A stretch of 64,000 nucleotides of DNA, taken from contig NZ_JAGSYE010000001.1 of the NCBI RefSeq assembly GCF_025685565.1, positions 186,001 to 250,000 on the forward strand. The letters run 5' to 3'. Below are positions 43,080 to 53,061 of the stretch, piece after piece. The position numbers and the translations under genes are program-made. The notes beneath the pieces were generated by a model. That model worked only from the letters and a program-made list of their open reading frames with translations. It did no database searches and had not been told where the DNA came from. The first letter of the stretch is position 1; each line of letters opens with the position of its first letter. This DNA comes from Granulicella aggregans. Its GTDB lineage: Bacteria; Acidobacteriota; Terriglobia; Terriglobales; Acidobacteriaceae.

Positions 43080-45485
43080 TTAGTTAGCAGATTCAACCTG
43101 CGCGTTGACTTGCTCACTGTTGTCCATAAGAGCGCGCAAGCTCGATGCGACGCGGGCGAAGACCGGTGTCCAGCCTTCCTGGTTGAACTGGCGGAATAGC
43201 CTGGCGGTTGGGTACCATGGCGACTCTTCCCCTTCGAGTCCCCAGCGCCAATCGACCGGATCGTAGAGCAGAATCCAGACGGGCTTACCCATTGTGCCGG
43301 CAAGGTGAGCGACTGCTGTATCGACCGTAATGACGAGGTCGAGACCTGCGATGATCGCTGCTGTGTCGGCGAAGTCCTTGACGCTGTCGCAGTCTGCGAT
43401 GAAGGTGAAGCCGCTGCTTTCCTCGTTCGCCTGTTGGGACGGCTCGCCGGTCTGAAGCGAGGTAAACTCGATTCCTTCTATCGCCTCAAGCTCGGCCCAC
43501 TGCAACAGAGATGTGGAACGAAGGCGATCGCGCTTGTCCTTCTTGTTGCCTGCCCACACGATACCGACTTGCAACGTTGGCCTCGATTCAGACGGCAGCG
43601 AAAAGCGTTCTGCAAGAACGCTCGAAGGCGGCGGAATGGTGCCGGCGTTCGTGTCGAAGATGTACGGGAGGCTCATCAGCGGAGCGTACGTAGCGAACTC
43701 CGGCAACGCGTCCCCCTGTGCGATGCACTCCGCGACCCCAGGCAGACCTTGCAGCAGAGTTTGCAGCGAACGCTGCACTTCCAACACAACGCGGCCTCCC
43801 CGCTCGGCGACTAACTCCGCATAGCGAGCGAATTGCAGCGTGTCTCCCTGGCCCTGCTCTGCGTAAAGGAGGATTGTCTTACCATCGAGAGGCGAACCAT
43901 CCCACTGCGGCTGATCGAAGGCGCGGTGCTGGTCGACAAACTTGTCCACCTGCTTGCGCCACTCGTACTCCTTCCAGCCTTCGTGGAACCGTCGATGCAA
44001 CAGCAGCTTCTCGCCGAAGTTCCAGTGGTACTCCGCCGAATCCGGCTGTTCGCGCACTGTCGCTTCCAGCAGATCGAGACCTTCGGGATCGCCCAGCGAT
44101 GACTGCACCAATCCCAGGTTGTGGCTTGCGATCGACGAGTCGCGGGAGATCGTCAAGGACTGGCGATAGAAGTCCGCGGCTTCCCTCAACTGGCCGCGAT
44201 TCTGCGCAATGAAACCAAGCTGCGTGTACGAAGCGGCATTCCGCGGATTGAGCGAAAGTGCGTGCTGCAAGAGCTCAACGGCGGCCGATTCATCGCCAAA
44301 GAGGCTGAGGTGCTTTCCGAGATTGAAGAAGGCTTCATCAGACTTCGGATCGAGAGAGGTCGCTTTGCGGAACGCTGCCTCAGCATCGTCAAGCAACTTA
44401 AGATCGGCGAGCGTGGCACCAAGGTTGTTCCAGCCTGCTGCATCGGTCGGCGATAGCTCTGTCACCTTGCGATGCATCGCAGCAGCCTCTTCAAGCCTGC
44501 CATCGGCTCGCATCAGGTTGCCAAGTTCGAGATGGGCGCCGACATGGCGTGGATCGAGCGAAATCGCCTTCATCAAGTGACCTTCGCCCGCAGCCAGATC
44601 ACCAAGCAGCACAGCCTGTTTCGCCAGATTGAACCATCCATCGCTGGAGCTGGCGGAGATCTCGATCGACTTCGTAAGCGCGGTCTTGGCCGCCTGATGC
44701 TGACCAAGCTCACTCAACGCCAGACCGAGATTGTTCTGAATATCTGACGCGCCCTTCGGCGATAGATCCAGCGCGATCCGGTACAACTCGATGGCTTCAA
44801 GAACGCGGCCATCCGCGCGCAGGACGTTGGCGAGATTGAAGTGAGCGTCAGGGCTCTCCGGATCGAGCCGGATCGCTGTGCGATAGCTCTCTTCGGCCTC
44901 CTGCGTCTTGTCGAGCAGCAGTTGCGCGTTTCCGGTCGCGATGAACGCAGGAGCGAATGAAGGATTCAGCTTAGAGGCCGTGAGGTAGCAGTTCAGGGCA
45001 AGCTGCGCATTGCCTTCGCGCTCTTCAAGACGGCCCACGGACATCTGCGCTTCAACAGAGCGGGCAGACAATCGCTGAGCGGTCTTCAAGGAGCGCCGCG
45101 CCTCCCTGTCCCCGCGTTGGAACTGCAGCTTGCCAAGATTCAAATGAGCATCGCCGTTCTGCGGATCGACACGCAGCGCGCGCCTGTAGCTCTTCTCAGC
45201 TCCAGCTGTGTCCCCACTCTTTGCAAGAAGATTGCCAAGGTTGTTGTGATAAGCCGACATGCGCGGCTTCAGCGAGATCGCTTCATCGATCAATCGCGCG
45301 CCGTTGGAGTAGTCCCCTTGTTGGCCTTTCAGCACTCCCAGCAGATGGAGCGCATCGGAGTTCCGAGGCTCGCGTGCCATAATCTGCAGATAGCACTGCT
45401 CCGCGCTTCCGAGATCTCCGCGCTGGTGCAATGCAATGCCTTTGGCCACCAGGTCCGTGACGGGCTGATTCAGAGATGCGATCAA
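43080..45485 (-). CDS. TPR-repeat protein with GT9/heptosyltransferase-like C-terminal domain
   Basis: About 801 residues. Residues about 10-500 are consecutive TPR units (for example PQNGDAHLNLGKLQFQRGD, DPESPDAHFNLANVLRADGR). The C-terminal part is a GT-B glycosyltransferase-like domain: ILLYAEQGQGDTLQFARYA, VGIVWAGNKKDKRDRLRS, and LVITVDTAVAHLAGTMGKPVW, as in GT9. Such proteins glycosylate flagellin or other surface proteins or build surface glycans. The TTG start at 45485 has AGAGGA 7 nt upstream; the frame extends to 45590 with a TTG/ATG that has no ribosome site. It is divergent from the GT2-TPR-DUF707 gene. Confidence 0.83.
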   Translation of the reverse strand: MIASLNQPVTDLVAKGIALHQRGDLGSAEQCYLQIMAREPRNSDALHLLGVLKGQQGDYSNGARLIDEAISLKPRMSAYHNNLGNLLAKSGDTAGAEKSYRRALRVDPQNGDAHLNLGKLQFQRGDREARRSLKTAQRLSARSVEAQMSVGRLEEREGNAQLALNCYLTASKLNPSFAPAFIATGNAQLLLDKTQEAEESYRTAIRLDPESPDAHFNLANVLRADGRVLEAIELYRIALDLSPKGASDIQNNLGLALSELGQHQAAKTALTKSIEISASSSDGWFNLAKQAVLLGDLAAGEGHLMKAISLDPRHVGAHLELGNLMRADGRLEEAAAMHRKVTELSPTDAAGWNNLGATLADLKLLDDAEAAFRKATSLDPKSDEAFFNLGKHLSLFGDESAAVELLQHALSLNPRNAASYTQLGFIAQNRGQLREAADFYRQSLTISRDSSIASHNLGLVQSSLGDPEGLDLLEATVREQPDSAEYHWNFGEKLLLHRRFHEGWKEYEWRKQVDKFVDQHRAFDQPQWDGSPLDGKTILLYAEQGQGDTLQFARYAELVAERGGRVVLEVQRSLQTLLQGLPGVAECIAQGDALPEFATYAPLMSLPYIFDTNAGTIPPPSSVLAERFSLPSESRPTLQVGIVWAGNKKDKRDRLRSTSLLQWAELEAIEGIEFTSLQTGEPSQQANEESSGFTFIADCDSVKDFADTAAIIAGLDLVITVDTAVAHLAGTMGKPVWILLYDPVDWRWGLEGEESPWYPTARLFRQFNQEGWTPVFARVASSLRALMDNSEQVNAQVESAN

Positions 45486-45809
45486 TGCTAAATCCTCTTC
45501 TAAACACCACGCTGTGAGATCGGCTGTGAAGGTGTCCCCCGAAGTATAGCTAGGCTGTTTCGAAACGCTGTACAACTTTACTGTCATCAAGAACGATGCC
45601 TGTCTTCGCTATCATCTTGAGTGTTAGCGTGCCCATCGAAGTAGCACGGTGCCCTGGCCTATGCCGGGATGAGATCGACCGTTATTGATTGTTGTGCTGC
45701 ACTACCTGGCGTTCCTTCCCCTTTTACGAAAATACCTCGAACTCCTAACGGTCCAACGTCTCGCACTCACTTCATGGATGCTGCTTGAGACGAGAGGACA
45801 AGCTTCAGG
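45486..45809. promoter_or_regulatory. Divergent intergenic region between two glycosyltransferase genes
   Basis: About 320 bp separates the two starts and must hold both promoters. On the minus strand a TATACT hexamer lies near 45541-45547. I see no strong terminator, repeat or RNA structure. Confidence 0.35.
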
Positions 45810-48188
45810 ATGAACAACACAGGTCATGAAAACCTTCCCAGGGTTCTCGGCATCACGATGGTCAAGAACGAGCGGAGCATCATCGAAGCGTTCGTTCGGC
45901 ACAATATCCGCTTTCTCGAAAAACTGGTGGTGCTCGACAACGGCTCGATCGATGGAACGGGCGAGATTCTGGCTGAGCTGGCGGTGGAGTTCCCTGCCCT
46001 GATGGTCGTTCAGGATGAGCGCTTCGGGTACACCCAGTCCGACATCATGACCGCGATGTTGCATCAGTACCAGGCCGCGGTTCGCGCGGACTTCGTGATT
46101 GCAATCGATGCAGATGAGTTTCTGGATGTTGCGGATGACGCCTCCTTCTCTGCAGCGTTGAGTCAGATTCCCGCCAGCGGCTTCGGCCTCGTGCCCTGGT
46201 GTACGTATGTGGTCACGCCGGACTTCGACCCGGCATCCGAGCCTGACCCGTTGAAGGCCATGCACTGGCGGAGAAGGCAGGAGGCTCCGCAGTATTTCAA
46301 GGTAGTGATCCGGCTTGATGGTGCCTCTGCGACTGATCTCTCGCTGGTCCAAGGCAACCACATGATCCAGTCGCGGACTGCCAGGGAGATTCCCGGCGTC
46401 GTGATTCGGGGCTTGCGGATGCTTCACTATCCCGTGCGATCGAGAGAGCAGATCGTCGCCAAGACGGTCGTTGGCTGGATGGCGTACCTCGCCGTGAACC
46501 CGCAGGCGGGAGAGAGCAAGTTGGGCGATCAGTGGCGGACGAACTTCCGCCGCATCGTCTCCGGAGATCGCCTGGATCACCAGGCGCTGTGCGAGATGTC
46601 GCTGCTGTACTCGCAGACTCCACGAAAGATCGACTGGACCAGCGACGTCATTTACGAGCCATCGCGGCTTGTCTACGAGCGGCGATACTCTACGGGCCTC
46701 ATGCTCGATACGGTTGAGCTACTTGCGCTCTCCTGGGAGCAATCGATCACCAACTCGCGACGCCTCGCGCCCACTGCAAAGATCGCCGCGCTGATCGGCG
46801 AAGAGAAGCCATTGGCCGAATCGGCCGAAGCCGTTGCTTCCGTCCTTCCTGCGGCTGAAGTTGTCCCTTCGCCCATTGCCGCGGTCGAGGAGTTGCTCGC
46901 CGAAGGCAAGATTGACGAAGCGCTGGAGCTGCTGAGCCAGTCCCTTGCGAAGCAGGAGACTGCGGAGCTATGGAACGACTGGGCGACCATTCAATGCGCT
47001 CGGGGACAGCATGATCTGGCTGAGCAAGGCTATCGCCGAGCGCTCTACCTCGAAGCGTCTCACCGGTCGTCCGCTGTGAATCTGGGCATCTTCCTCATGA
47101 GTCGCGGCAGGGTGCAGGAAGGAAGCAGCTTCATTCAGCAGTTTGCTTCAACGCTGACGAAAGATGAGCAGGATACAGTTGCAGCGCTCTCGGCATCGTT
47201 CGCAGGGACAGAGCAGGCACAGCAAGTGGCTGCGCCGCAGATTGCCTTTGCCCCGCAGAAGAAGCGTTTCCTTGTGGTGGTTCGCGCAGGAGATAATTCG
47301 CTTCATCCGCAGTGGCTGCAAGGTTCGGAGGCGAGGAACTGGGACATGATCGTCCACTCCTTCGGCAACGAGTGCCCGTGGCAGAACGAGGAGGGCGTCG
47401 AGATCATTCGCGCGTCCGGCGCGGAGATCCAGGGGCCCAAACTGCGCGCGATCCACGCTCTCTACGAACGAAAGAAAGATCACTTTCTCTCCTACGAGTA
47501 TGTCTTCTTTCCGGATGACGATCTTGCCGCGGATATAGAGACCTTCAACCGCATCTTTCTTCTTGCCGATCACTTTGGGCTTCACTACGCTCAGCCCGCG
47601 CTTACGCACGACAGCTTCATGGGCGCGTGGGGAATCACGATGGAGAACCGGTCGTTCCTGTTGCGGTATACCAACTTTGTCGAGGTGATGGCTCCGGTCT
47701 TCAGTCGCGCCTATCTCCAACTCTGCGCTCCAAGCTTCATTGAAAATATTAGTGGCTATGGTCTCGACCTTCTATGGTCGAGCTGGGTTCCGTCGCCCTG
47801 GAAGATCGGGATCCTCGATGCTTGCCCGGTGAAACATACAAGGCCCTTCCGCGTTGGGAAGTTATACGAGACTTTGAAGGAATTGGGTTCGAATCCGGAT
47901 CAAGAGCTGGTTGACTTGATCCGCAAGTGGAAGCTGGTCAAAGAAGAAGAGCAGATCGCGGGGAGAGTGGTGATTCCGACGGCCAAGATTACGGGCGGCA
48001 TCCTGCGAAACCAGACGAAGGTAACAGTTCAGGATGGGCAGGGCATGCTCTTGCTGCAATCGCTCCTCAACGGTTTTCCAGAAGAGATCACGCGAGATCA
48101 CGAACAAGCGATCGGCCTTCTGCTACCCGTAATCCAAGGCACGATGGATTGCTGGAGCAACTACCGTCTGGTGCAACCCACAAGCTAA
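45810..48188 (+). CDS. Three-part protein: GT2-like glycosyltransferase, TPR, DUF707
   Basis: 792 residues in three blocks. Residues about 10-290 are a Glyco_tranf_2_4-type domain (GITMVKNERSIIEAFVRHN, VVLDNGSIDGTGEIL, and the metal motif AIDADEFLDV). Residues about 350-450 contain a short TPR block (ELWNDWATIQCARGQHDLAEQGYRRAL). Residues about 485-700 resemble DUF707 (FLVVVRAGDNSLHPQWL, WDMIVHSFG, YVFFPDDDLAADI). A second acidic FPDDDL motif means two catalytic domains may exist in one chain. It is probably cytoplasmic and involved in surface glycan or flagellin glycosylation. It converges on the reductase gene with 10 bp between stops. Confidence 0.82.
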   Translation: MNNTGHENLPRVLGITMVKNERSIIEAFVRHNIRFLEKLVVLDNGSIDGTGEILAELAVEFPALMVVQDERFGYTQSDIMTAMLHQYQAAVRADFVIAIDADEFLDVADDASFSAALSQIPASGFGLVPWCTYVVTPDFDPASEPDPLKAMHWRRRQEAPQYFKVVIRLDGASATDLSLVQGNHMIQSRTAREIPGVVIRGLRMLHYPVRSREQIVAKTVVGWMAYLAVNPQAGESKLGDQWRTNFRRIVSGDRLDHQALCEMSLLYSQTPRKIDWTSDVIYEPSRLVYERRYSTGLMLDTVELLALSWEQSITNSRRLAPTAKIAALIGEEKPLAESAEAVASVLPAAEVVPSPIAAVEELLAEGKIDEALELLSQSLAKQETAELWNDWATIQCARGQHDLAEQGYRRALYLEASHRSSAVNLGIFLMSRGRVQEGSSFIQQFASTLTKDEQDTVAALSASFAGTEQAQQVAAPQIAFAPQKKRFLVVVRAGDNSLHPQWLQGSEARNWDMIVHSFGNECPWQNEEGVEIIRASGAEIQGPKLRAIHALYERKKDHFLSYEYVFFPDDDLAADIETFNRIFLLADHFGLHYAQPALTHDSFMGAWGITMENRSFLLRYTNFVEVMAPVFSRAYLQLCAPSFIENISGYGLDLLWSSWVPSPWKIGILDACPVKHTRPFRVGKLYETLKELGSNPDQELVDLIRKWKLVKEEEQIAGRVVIPTAKITGGILRNQTKVTVQDGQGMLLLQSLLNGFPEEITRDHEQAIGLLLPVIQGTMDCWSNYRLVQPTS

Positions 48189-48198
48189 CTACCGGGCG

Positions 48199-49125
48199 CT
48201 AGGATCTCGGAGAGAATAGATTCTCCGCCAGCAGCAAGCGGCGCATGCCTTCACGCAGGCTGATCTTTGCGTGCCATCCCGGGAGTCGAGTTCCCTGCCA
48301 CGGCTCCATCACTTCTCGGTCCCGATACGGTCGCGCGCCGAATGTGATCTGAAGCCTTTTCCCGGCAATCTCTTCGAAGATCGCGACAAGTTCACGCAAA
48401 GTGTGTCGCTCTTCGCTGCTGACTGCGTAGACCTCATGCCGTGGTTCCTCATGGTTCAGCAAGAGATTGGCAGCGCTGAGAAATGCAGTGCAGACATCGT
48501 CCACATGCGTCAGGTCTAGGACCTGATCTCCGAGGGACATGCCCATCGGCTCGCCGCTCTTCAGGGAATCGATGAGGAGAGCCAGGAGCTTGCGGCGGGT
48601 GTCGGCTGGGCCATAGGTATCGAAGAGCCGAAGCGTGATCGCCTTGATGCCTGCGGTCTGCACGTAGTAGATCAGGATGTCTTCGAAGGCCTGCTTGGTC
48701 GCGGCGTAGAGGTTGACTGGGTTATAAACTGCGCCACTAAAGTTCTGCCATGCGGTCCCGGTATTGACAAGCGCAGTTGCCTTTGCGAGGCGCATCGCCT
48801 CAAGCAGCTGTGTGCCGAAGAGGATATTCGAAGAGATCAGCGGCGCGATCTGAGCGGCGTCATGTTGAGCAAGAAAGAGTGACCCAAGGTGAAAGACGAC
48901 CTGTGGCCGAAACTCAGCAACAGCTTCAACCACTTCAGAGGTCTGTCCGGTATAGGTGTAGACCTTTGGCCCCGCCGGATTCGAGGCTAGGTCCGAGGCA
49001 GATGCAGTGCGCGCGATGACCGCGATTTGCCATCCTTCGCGGCTAAGGCGGCCAAGCAGATGTGACCCGATAAAACCGGACGCTCCGGTGACGATCGCGC
49101 GTGGAGACTCTACCAGCGGGTTCAT
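48199..49125 (-). CDS. NAD(P)-dependent SDR, probable CDP-4-keto-3,6-dideoxyhexose reductase
   Basis: 308-residue extended SDR. The Rossmann motif GASGFIGSHLLGRL and the catalytic YAATK (Tyr-x3-Lys) are present, plus LRLFDTYGPADTRRKL. It most resembles CDP-abequose/ascarylose synthase-type reductases that finish CDP-dideoxyhexoses by reducing C4. ATG at 49125 overlaps the epimerase stop (ATGA), so it is the last gene of the rfbF-rfbG-epimerase-reductase operon. The stereochemistry of the product cannot be read from the sequence. Confidence 0.82.
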   Translation of the reverse strand: MNPLVESPRAIVTGASGFIGSHLLGRLSREGWQIAVIARTASASDLASNPAGPKVYTYTGQTSEVVEAVAEFRPQVVFHLGSLFLAQHDAAQIAPLISSNILFGTQLLEAMRLAKATALVNTGTAWQNFSGAVYNPVNLYAATKQAFEDILIYYVQTAGIKAITLRLFDTYGPADTRRKLLALLIDSLKSGEPMGMSLGDQVLDLTHVDDVCTAFLSAANLLLNHEEPRHEVYAVSSEERHTLRELVAIFEEIAGKRLQITFGARPYRDREVMEPWQGTRLPGWHAKISLREGMRRLLLAENLFSPRS

Positions 49126-49697
49126 AGTTTGAACGGGCTTTCGAAGAAGGAAAGCGGCTGAAGCAGCCTATCTCGCTGGGAGAGTATGGGATCGCTTATT
49201 GGCCAGGGGATGTTAGCGGAGTCCCAGCGTATGCCCGCATCGTGCGTGGGCGAATAGACGCTTGACTGCTTGTAGTAGAGAAGAGCTTCGTCGGAGGTCA
49301 CGCAGAAACCATGTGCGAAGCCTGGCGCAAGATAGACTGCGTTCGACGCCGCGCCGCTCAGGTGGATCACGGCGTGTTCACCATAGGTGGGGGATCCTTT
49401 GCGAAGATCGACCGCTACATCGAATACCTCGCCCTTCGCGCAGAACACTACCTTGGCATGCTGCATAGGAGGGAGCTGAAAATGCAGCCCACGAATCGTT
49501 CGACGCACCGAATATGTCAGGTACTCCTCTTGGAATTCCGTACAGAGGCCATGCTCTTCCCATAAAGGCTTATGGAATATCTTGGCGAAGAATCCACGCT
49601 CGTCCTCAATGACGGTAGGCCGTATCTCAAAGCAGCCTTCGAGCGACGTAGCTACGAATTCGAGCTTTGGGCGCGGCAATTCGATCGGCGGCTGCAT
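49122..49697 (-). CDS. RmlC-like 3,5-epimerase (dTDP-4-dehydrorhamnose 3,5-epimerase family)
   Basis: 191-residue cupin epimerase. ERGFFAKIF, the catalytic-base segment RGLHFQ (His72), VVFCAKGEVFDVAVDLRKGSPTYG and LAPGFAHGF are visible. Located between CDP-glucose 4,6-dehydratase and a reductase, it may be the C5 epimerase of CDP-ascarylose synthesis (AscE-like) rather than a rhamnose enzyme; no other rml genes are present. Its ATG overlaps the dehydratase stop (TGATG). Confidence 0.88.
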   Translation of the reverse strand: MQPPIELPRPKLEFVATSLEGCFEIRPTVIEDERGFFAKIFHKPLWEEHGLCTEFQEEYLTYSVRRTIRGLHFQLPPMQHAKVVFCAKGEVFDVAVDLRKGSPTYGEHAVIHLSGAASNAVYLAPGFAHGFCVTSDEALLYYKQSSVYSPTHDAGIRWDSANIPWPISDPILSQRDRLLQPLSFFESPFKL

Positions 49698-50815
49698 CAG
49701 CTGCGCCTCAACAGGTGTTCATAAGCAGCGATCTGCCGTAGAGTGAAGTCCTGCATGTTTGAAACGGATTGTTCGTGCGGCTGCCAGGCGCGGTACCAAT
49801 CCACCAGCCACTCAAGCGCAGTATCGAGCCGCAACTGAGGAACCCAGCGCAGGTGATGCGTTGCGCGACTGATATCAAGCTTGAGGTAGTGGGCTTCATG
49901 CGGGCCGCTGTACTCTTCGAAGCTATAGCTCGCACCACTACCCCAGAGGGATGCCATGCGATCGGCGATCCAGGATACGGTCCGGGCATCATCCTGCATC
50001 GGGCCGAAGTTGTATGCCGTGGCAAACTCGCTCCGCGCCTCTGGGGAACCCGTTAGCAGTTTCTCCGCCAGGCGAATGTATCCATGCAGAGGCTCAAGCA
50101 CGTGCTGCCATGGACGAATGGAGTGGGGATTGCGTATAGCAACTGGCTTCCCGGAGAGAAAGCCGCGAACGAGATCCGGGATGAGGCGGTCGCTTGACCA
50201 ATCGCCGCCACCAATCACATTGCCAGCTCGCGCGGTGGCAATGGCTACGCCATGCTCCGAGAGCTTTTGAGGATGAAAGTACGACTGGCGAAACGATGCG
50301 GCCACAAGTTCCGCACACGCCTTCGAACTGGAGTAAGGGTCATAGCCTCCAAGTGGATCCGTCTCACGGTAGGGCCAGAGCCACTCTCTATTTTCGTAGC
50401 ACTTATCCGTCGTGATGCAGACCACTGCCCGAACGGAAGGCGCGCGTCGCATCGCGTCGAAGAGATGGGCCGTCCCCATGACATTGGTGCTGTAGGTTTC
50501 GATGGGCGACTCGTACGAAGTGCGCACCAGAGCCTGCGCGGCGAGGTGAAAGATGACCTCAGGCGCGAACTCGCACATAGAGTGCTCGAGCGCACTAGCA
50601 TCGCGAATATCTCCGCGGATGTCCTCAACCATGGAGGCGACGCGCGCTGTGTCAAAGAAGCTTGGTTGAGTCGCAGGATCGAGCGAGTAGCCCCGCACCT
50701 CCGCGCCGAGCCGCGTAAGCCAAAGCGCCAGCCATCCGCCCTTGAAGCCGGTGTGCCCAGTGAGGAAGACTCGTCTGCCCTTCCAGAAGGACGCGTCTGT
50801 TACCAACTCTTCCAT
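49697..50815 (-). CDS. rfbG: CDP-glucose 4,6-dehydratase
   Basis: 372-residue SDR that converts CDP-glucose to CDP-4-keto-6-deoxyglucose with NAD. The nucleotide-binding loop LTGHTGFKGGWLALWL, ITTDKCYENREW, YSSSKACAE (catalytic Tyr-x3-Lys), and GNVIGGGDWSSDRLIPDLVR with RNPHSIRPWQHVLEPL are family hallmarks. ATG at 50815 (AAGGA, 9 nt) overlaps the end of rfbF by 16 nt; a longer frame to 50836 is not needed. Confidence 0.93.
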   Translation of the reverse strand: MEELVTDASFWKGRRVFLTGHTGFKGGWLALWLTRLGAEVRGYSLDPATQPSFFDTARVASMVEDIRGDIRDASALEHSMCEFAPEVIFHLAAQALVRTSYESPIETYSTNVMGTAHLFDAMRRAPSVRAVVCITTDKCYENREWLWPYRETDPLGGYDPYSSSKACAELVAASFRQSYFHPQKLSEHGVAIATARAGNVIGGGDWSSDRLIPDLVRGFLSGKPVAIRNPHSIRPWQHVLEPLHGYIRLAEKLLTGSPEARSEFATAYNFGPMQDDARTVSWIADRMASLWGSGASYSFEEYSGPHEAHYLKLDISRATHHLRWVPQLRLDTALEWLVDWYRAWQPHEQSVSNMQDFTLRQIAAYEHLLRRS

Positions 50816-51570
50816 GGCGCCGATCCTTTGCTCCACAGCTCTTCAAGTTGCATCTTGTCTCTTAGCGTGTCCATTGCCTGCCAGAAGCCGCGATGATGGA
50901 AGGTACACACCTCACCTTGCGAGACAAGCGTCTCCAGGGGTTCGCGTTCAAACATCTGGCTGTCGTCGGTGACGGCTTCAATCGCCTCTGGCGACAGGAC
51001 AAAAAAGCCGCCGTTGATCCATCCGGCTTCGTCGGGCGGTTTCTCCTGGAACGATGTGACAGTCGTTCCATCGAGACCAAGAACGCCGTAGCGCGACGAA
51101 GGCTGAACGCTCGTGATCGTGACGAGCTTTGAATGCTCTTTGTGGAAGGCGATCGAGGCCCCTATGTTGACGTCGGAGACGCCATCGCCATAGGTCATGC
51201 AGAAGCTCTCTTCGCCCTCGAGGTATTGAGCCACGCGGCGCAATCTTCCTCCTGTTCCGCTGGTGTCCCCGGTATCAACGAGCGTCACGCGCCAGGGTTC
51301 CGCGGCCGAGCCATGGACTGTCATCTTGTTGTTCGTCATATCGAAGGTAACGTCGGAGGTATGAAGGAAGTAGTTTGCGAAGTACTCCTTGATGACGTAG
51401 CCCTTGAAGCCGCAGCAAATAATGAAGTCGTTGATGCCGTAGTGCGAGTAGAGTTTCAAGATGTGCCACAGGATGGGACGGCCGCCGACTTCGACCATCG
51501 GCTTGGGGCGAACGCTGGTCTCCTCGGCGATGCGAGTTCCCATGCCTCCCGCAAGGATTACTGCCTTCAT
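50800..51570 (-). CDS. rfbF: Glucose-1-phosphate cytidylyltransferase
   Basis: 256-residue enzyme making CDP-glucose, the first step of CDP-dideoxyhexose synthesis. The N-terminal AVILAGGMGTRIAEET, RPKPMVEVGGRPILWHILK and FIICCGFKGYVIKEYF, plus MTYGDGVSDVNI with the metal-binding Asp, are diagnostic. It is first in the minus-strand operon rfbF-rfbG-epimerase-reductase and divergent from rfbH across about 150 bp. Confidence 0.95.
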   Translation of the reverse strand: MKAVILAGGMGTRIAEETSVRPKPMVEVGGRPILWHILKLYSHYGINDFIICCGFKGYVIKEYFANYFLHTSDVTFDMTNNKMTVHGSAAEPWRVTLVDTGDTSGTGGRLRRVAQYLEGEESFCMTYGDGVSDVNIGASIAFHKEHSKLVTITSVQPSSRYGVLGLDGTTVTSFQEKPPDEAGWINGGFFVLSPEAIEAVTDDSQMFEREPLETLVSQGEVCTFHHRGFWQAMDTLRDKMQLEELWSKGSAPWKSW

Positions 51571-51718
51571 GCGCGACTTCCTCCGTCAAGCCCATCATAG
51601 TCGTGGAAGCCTTGCTTTCATGTTGCTTGCGAAGGTGCGGGCATGACCCAAACGGGGGATGACCTTGTGTGAACTCATCGCTGTGAGCGGCGATTGAAGA
51701 TGTATTCTGAAGGCACCC

Positions 51719-53056
51719 ATGACGGAAAAAGCCAGCGAACTCCGCAAGCAGATCCTCGAGCTGACGGCTCTGTACCATGCGGAGGCGTTCCCTGAGACCG
51801 CCTTCGAGCCGGGCCGGTCCGCAGTGCCAGTATCGGGCAAGGTCATCGACGCGGAAGACATCGCCTCGGTGGTCGACTCCGCGCTGGACGGATGGTTTAC
51901 TACAGGCCGATTCGCGAAGGAGTTCGAGCGCAAGCTGGCGAAGTTTGTGGGAGTACGCTCCGCGAGCCTGGTCAACTCCGGCTCGAGCGCCAATCTTGTA
52001 GCTCTTAGCGCGTTGACGTCTCCGAAGCTCGGCGACCGCGCGTTGAAGCGAGGGGACGAAGTCATCACCGTGGCCGCGGGATTCCCGACCACCGTAAATC
52101 CCATCTTTCAGAACGGCCTGGTTCCGGTGTTTCTCGATGTCAACTTGCAGACCTACGACATCGATTGCAGCAAGCTGGAAGAGGCGTACAGCCCCAAAGT
52201 AAAAGCCGTCATGATCGCTCATACTCTGGGCAACGTTTTTGATCTGGATGCAATTACCGCTTTTTGCAAGAAACACAATCTATGGCTTGTCGAAGACTGC
52301 TGCGACGCTCTGGGGTCGGCTTATAAGGGGCAGCATGTAGGCACCTTCGGAGATATCGCCACGGTAAGTTTTTATCCCGCACACCACATCACCATGGGTG
52401 AAGGCGGCGCGGTGCTTACAAACAAGCCCGCGCTTCAGGTATTGATTGAGAGCTTCCGCGACTGGGGCCGCGACTGCTGGTGCGAGCCCGGCAAGGATAA
52501 TACCTGCGGCAAGCGGTTTGACTGGCAACTCGGCACGCTGCCTTGTGGCTACGACCACAAGTACACGTATAGCCACGTGGGCTATAACCTGAAGGCGACT
52601 GATATGCAGGCCGCACTTGGAGTCTCTCAGATTGACAAACTTCCGCATTTTATTGAACGGCGCAAAGAAAACTTCAAATATTTGGCGGAAAAGCTGACTC
52701 CTTTAGAGGAATATCTTCTGCTGCCAGTAGCTGCTGAACACTCGGACCCTAGCTGGTTCGGATTTCCCATCGCGGTCAAGCCCGATGCCCCTTTTACTCG
52801 CGACCAACTGACTCGGGCACTTACAGCGAAGGGCATCGGAACGCGTCTGCTCTTTGCGGGGAACCTGCTGCGACAGCCGGCCTATGAAGGCTATAAGCAC
52901 CGAGTAGTTGGAGACTTGAAGAACACAGACTTTGTGATGAACCAGGTCTTCTGGATCGGCGTCTATCCTGGGCTGAGTAAGCCTATGCTGGATTTCATGG
53001 TCAGCGTGATCGCGGAGTTTATTCAATCGGCTAAAGATGGCTTGCTGACGATCTGA
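51719..53056 (+). CDS. rfbH: CDP-4-keto-6-deoxyglucose 3-dehydrase (E1)
   Basis: 445-residue PLP and [2Fe-2S] enzyme that removes the C3 hydroxyl. Two hallmarks are intact. The usual PLP Lys is replaced by His in [13 protein letters not shown] (His222 by family alignment). The iron-sulfur ligands follow the E1 spacing C-x57-C-x1-C-x7-C as Cys195, Cys253, Cys255 and Cys263. It should form CDP-3,6-dideoxy-4-keto-hexose together with an E3 reductase, which is not encoded in this window. ATG at 51719 is just after AAGGCACCC. The GT25 gene follows 5 bp after the stop. Confidence 0.95.
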   Translation: MTEKASELRKQILELTALYHAEAFPETAFEPGRSAVPVSGKVIDAEDIASVVDSALDGWFTTGRFAKEFERKLAKFVGVRSASLVNSGSSANLVALSALTSPKLGDRALKRGDEVITVAAGFPTTVNPIFQNGLVPVFLDVNLQTYDIDCSKLEEAYSPKVKAVMIAHTLGNVFDLDAITAFCKKHNLWLVEDCCDALGSAYKGQHVGTFGDIATVSFYPAHHITMGEGGAVLTNKPALQVLIESFRDWGRDCWCEPGKDNTCGKRFDWQLGTLPCGYDHKYTYSHVGYNLKATDMQAALGVSQIDKLPHFIERRKENFKYLAEKLTPLEEYLLLPVAAEHSDPSWFGFPIAVKPDAPFTRDQLTRALTAKGIGTRLLFAGNLLRQPAYEGYKHRVVGDLKNTDFVMNQVFWIGVYPGLSKPMLDFMVSVIAEFIQSAKDGLLTI

Positions 53057-53061
53057 CGACC

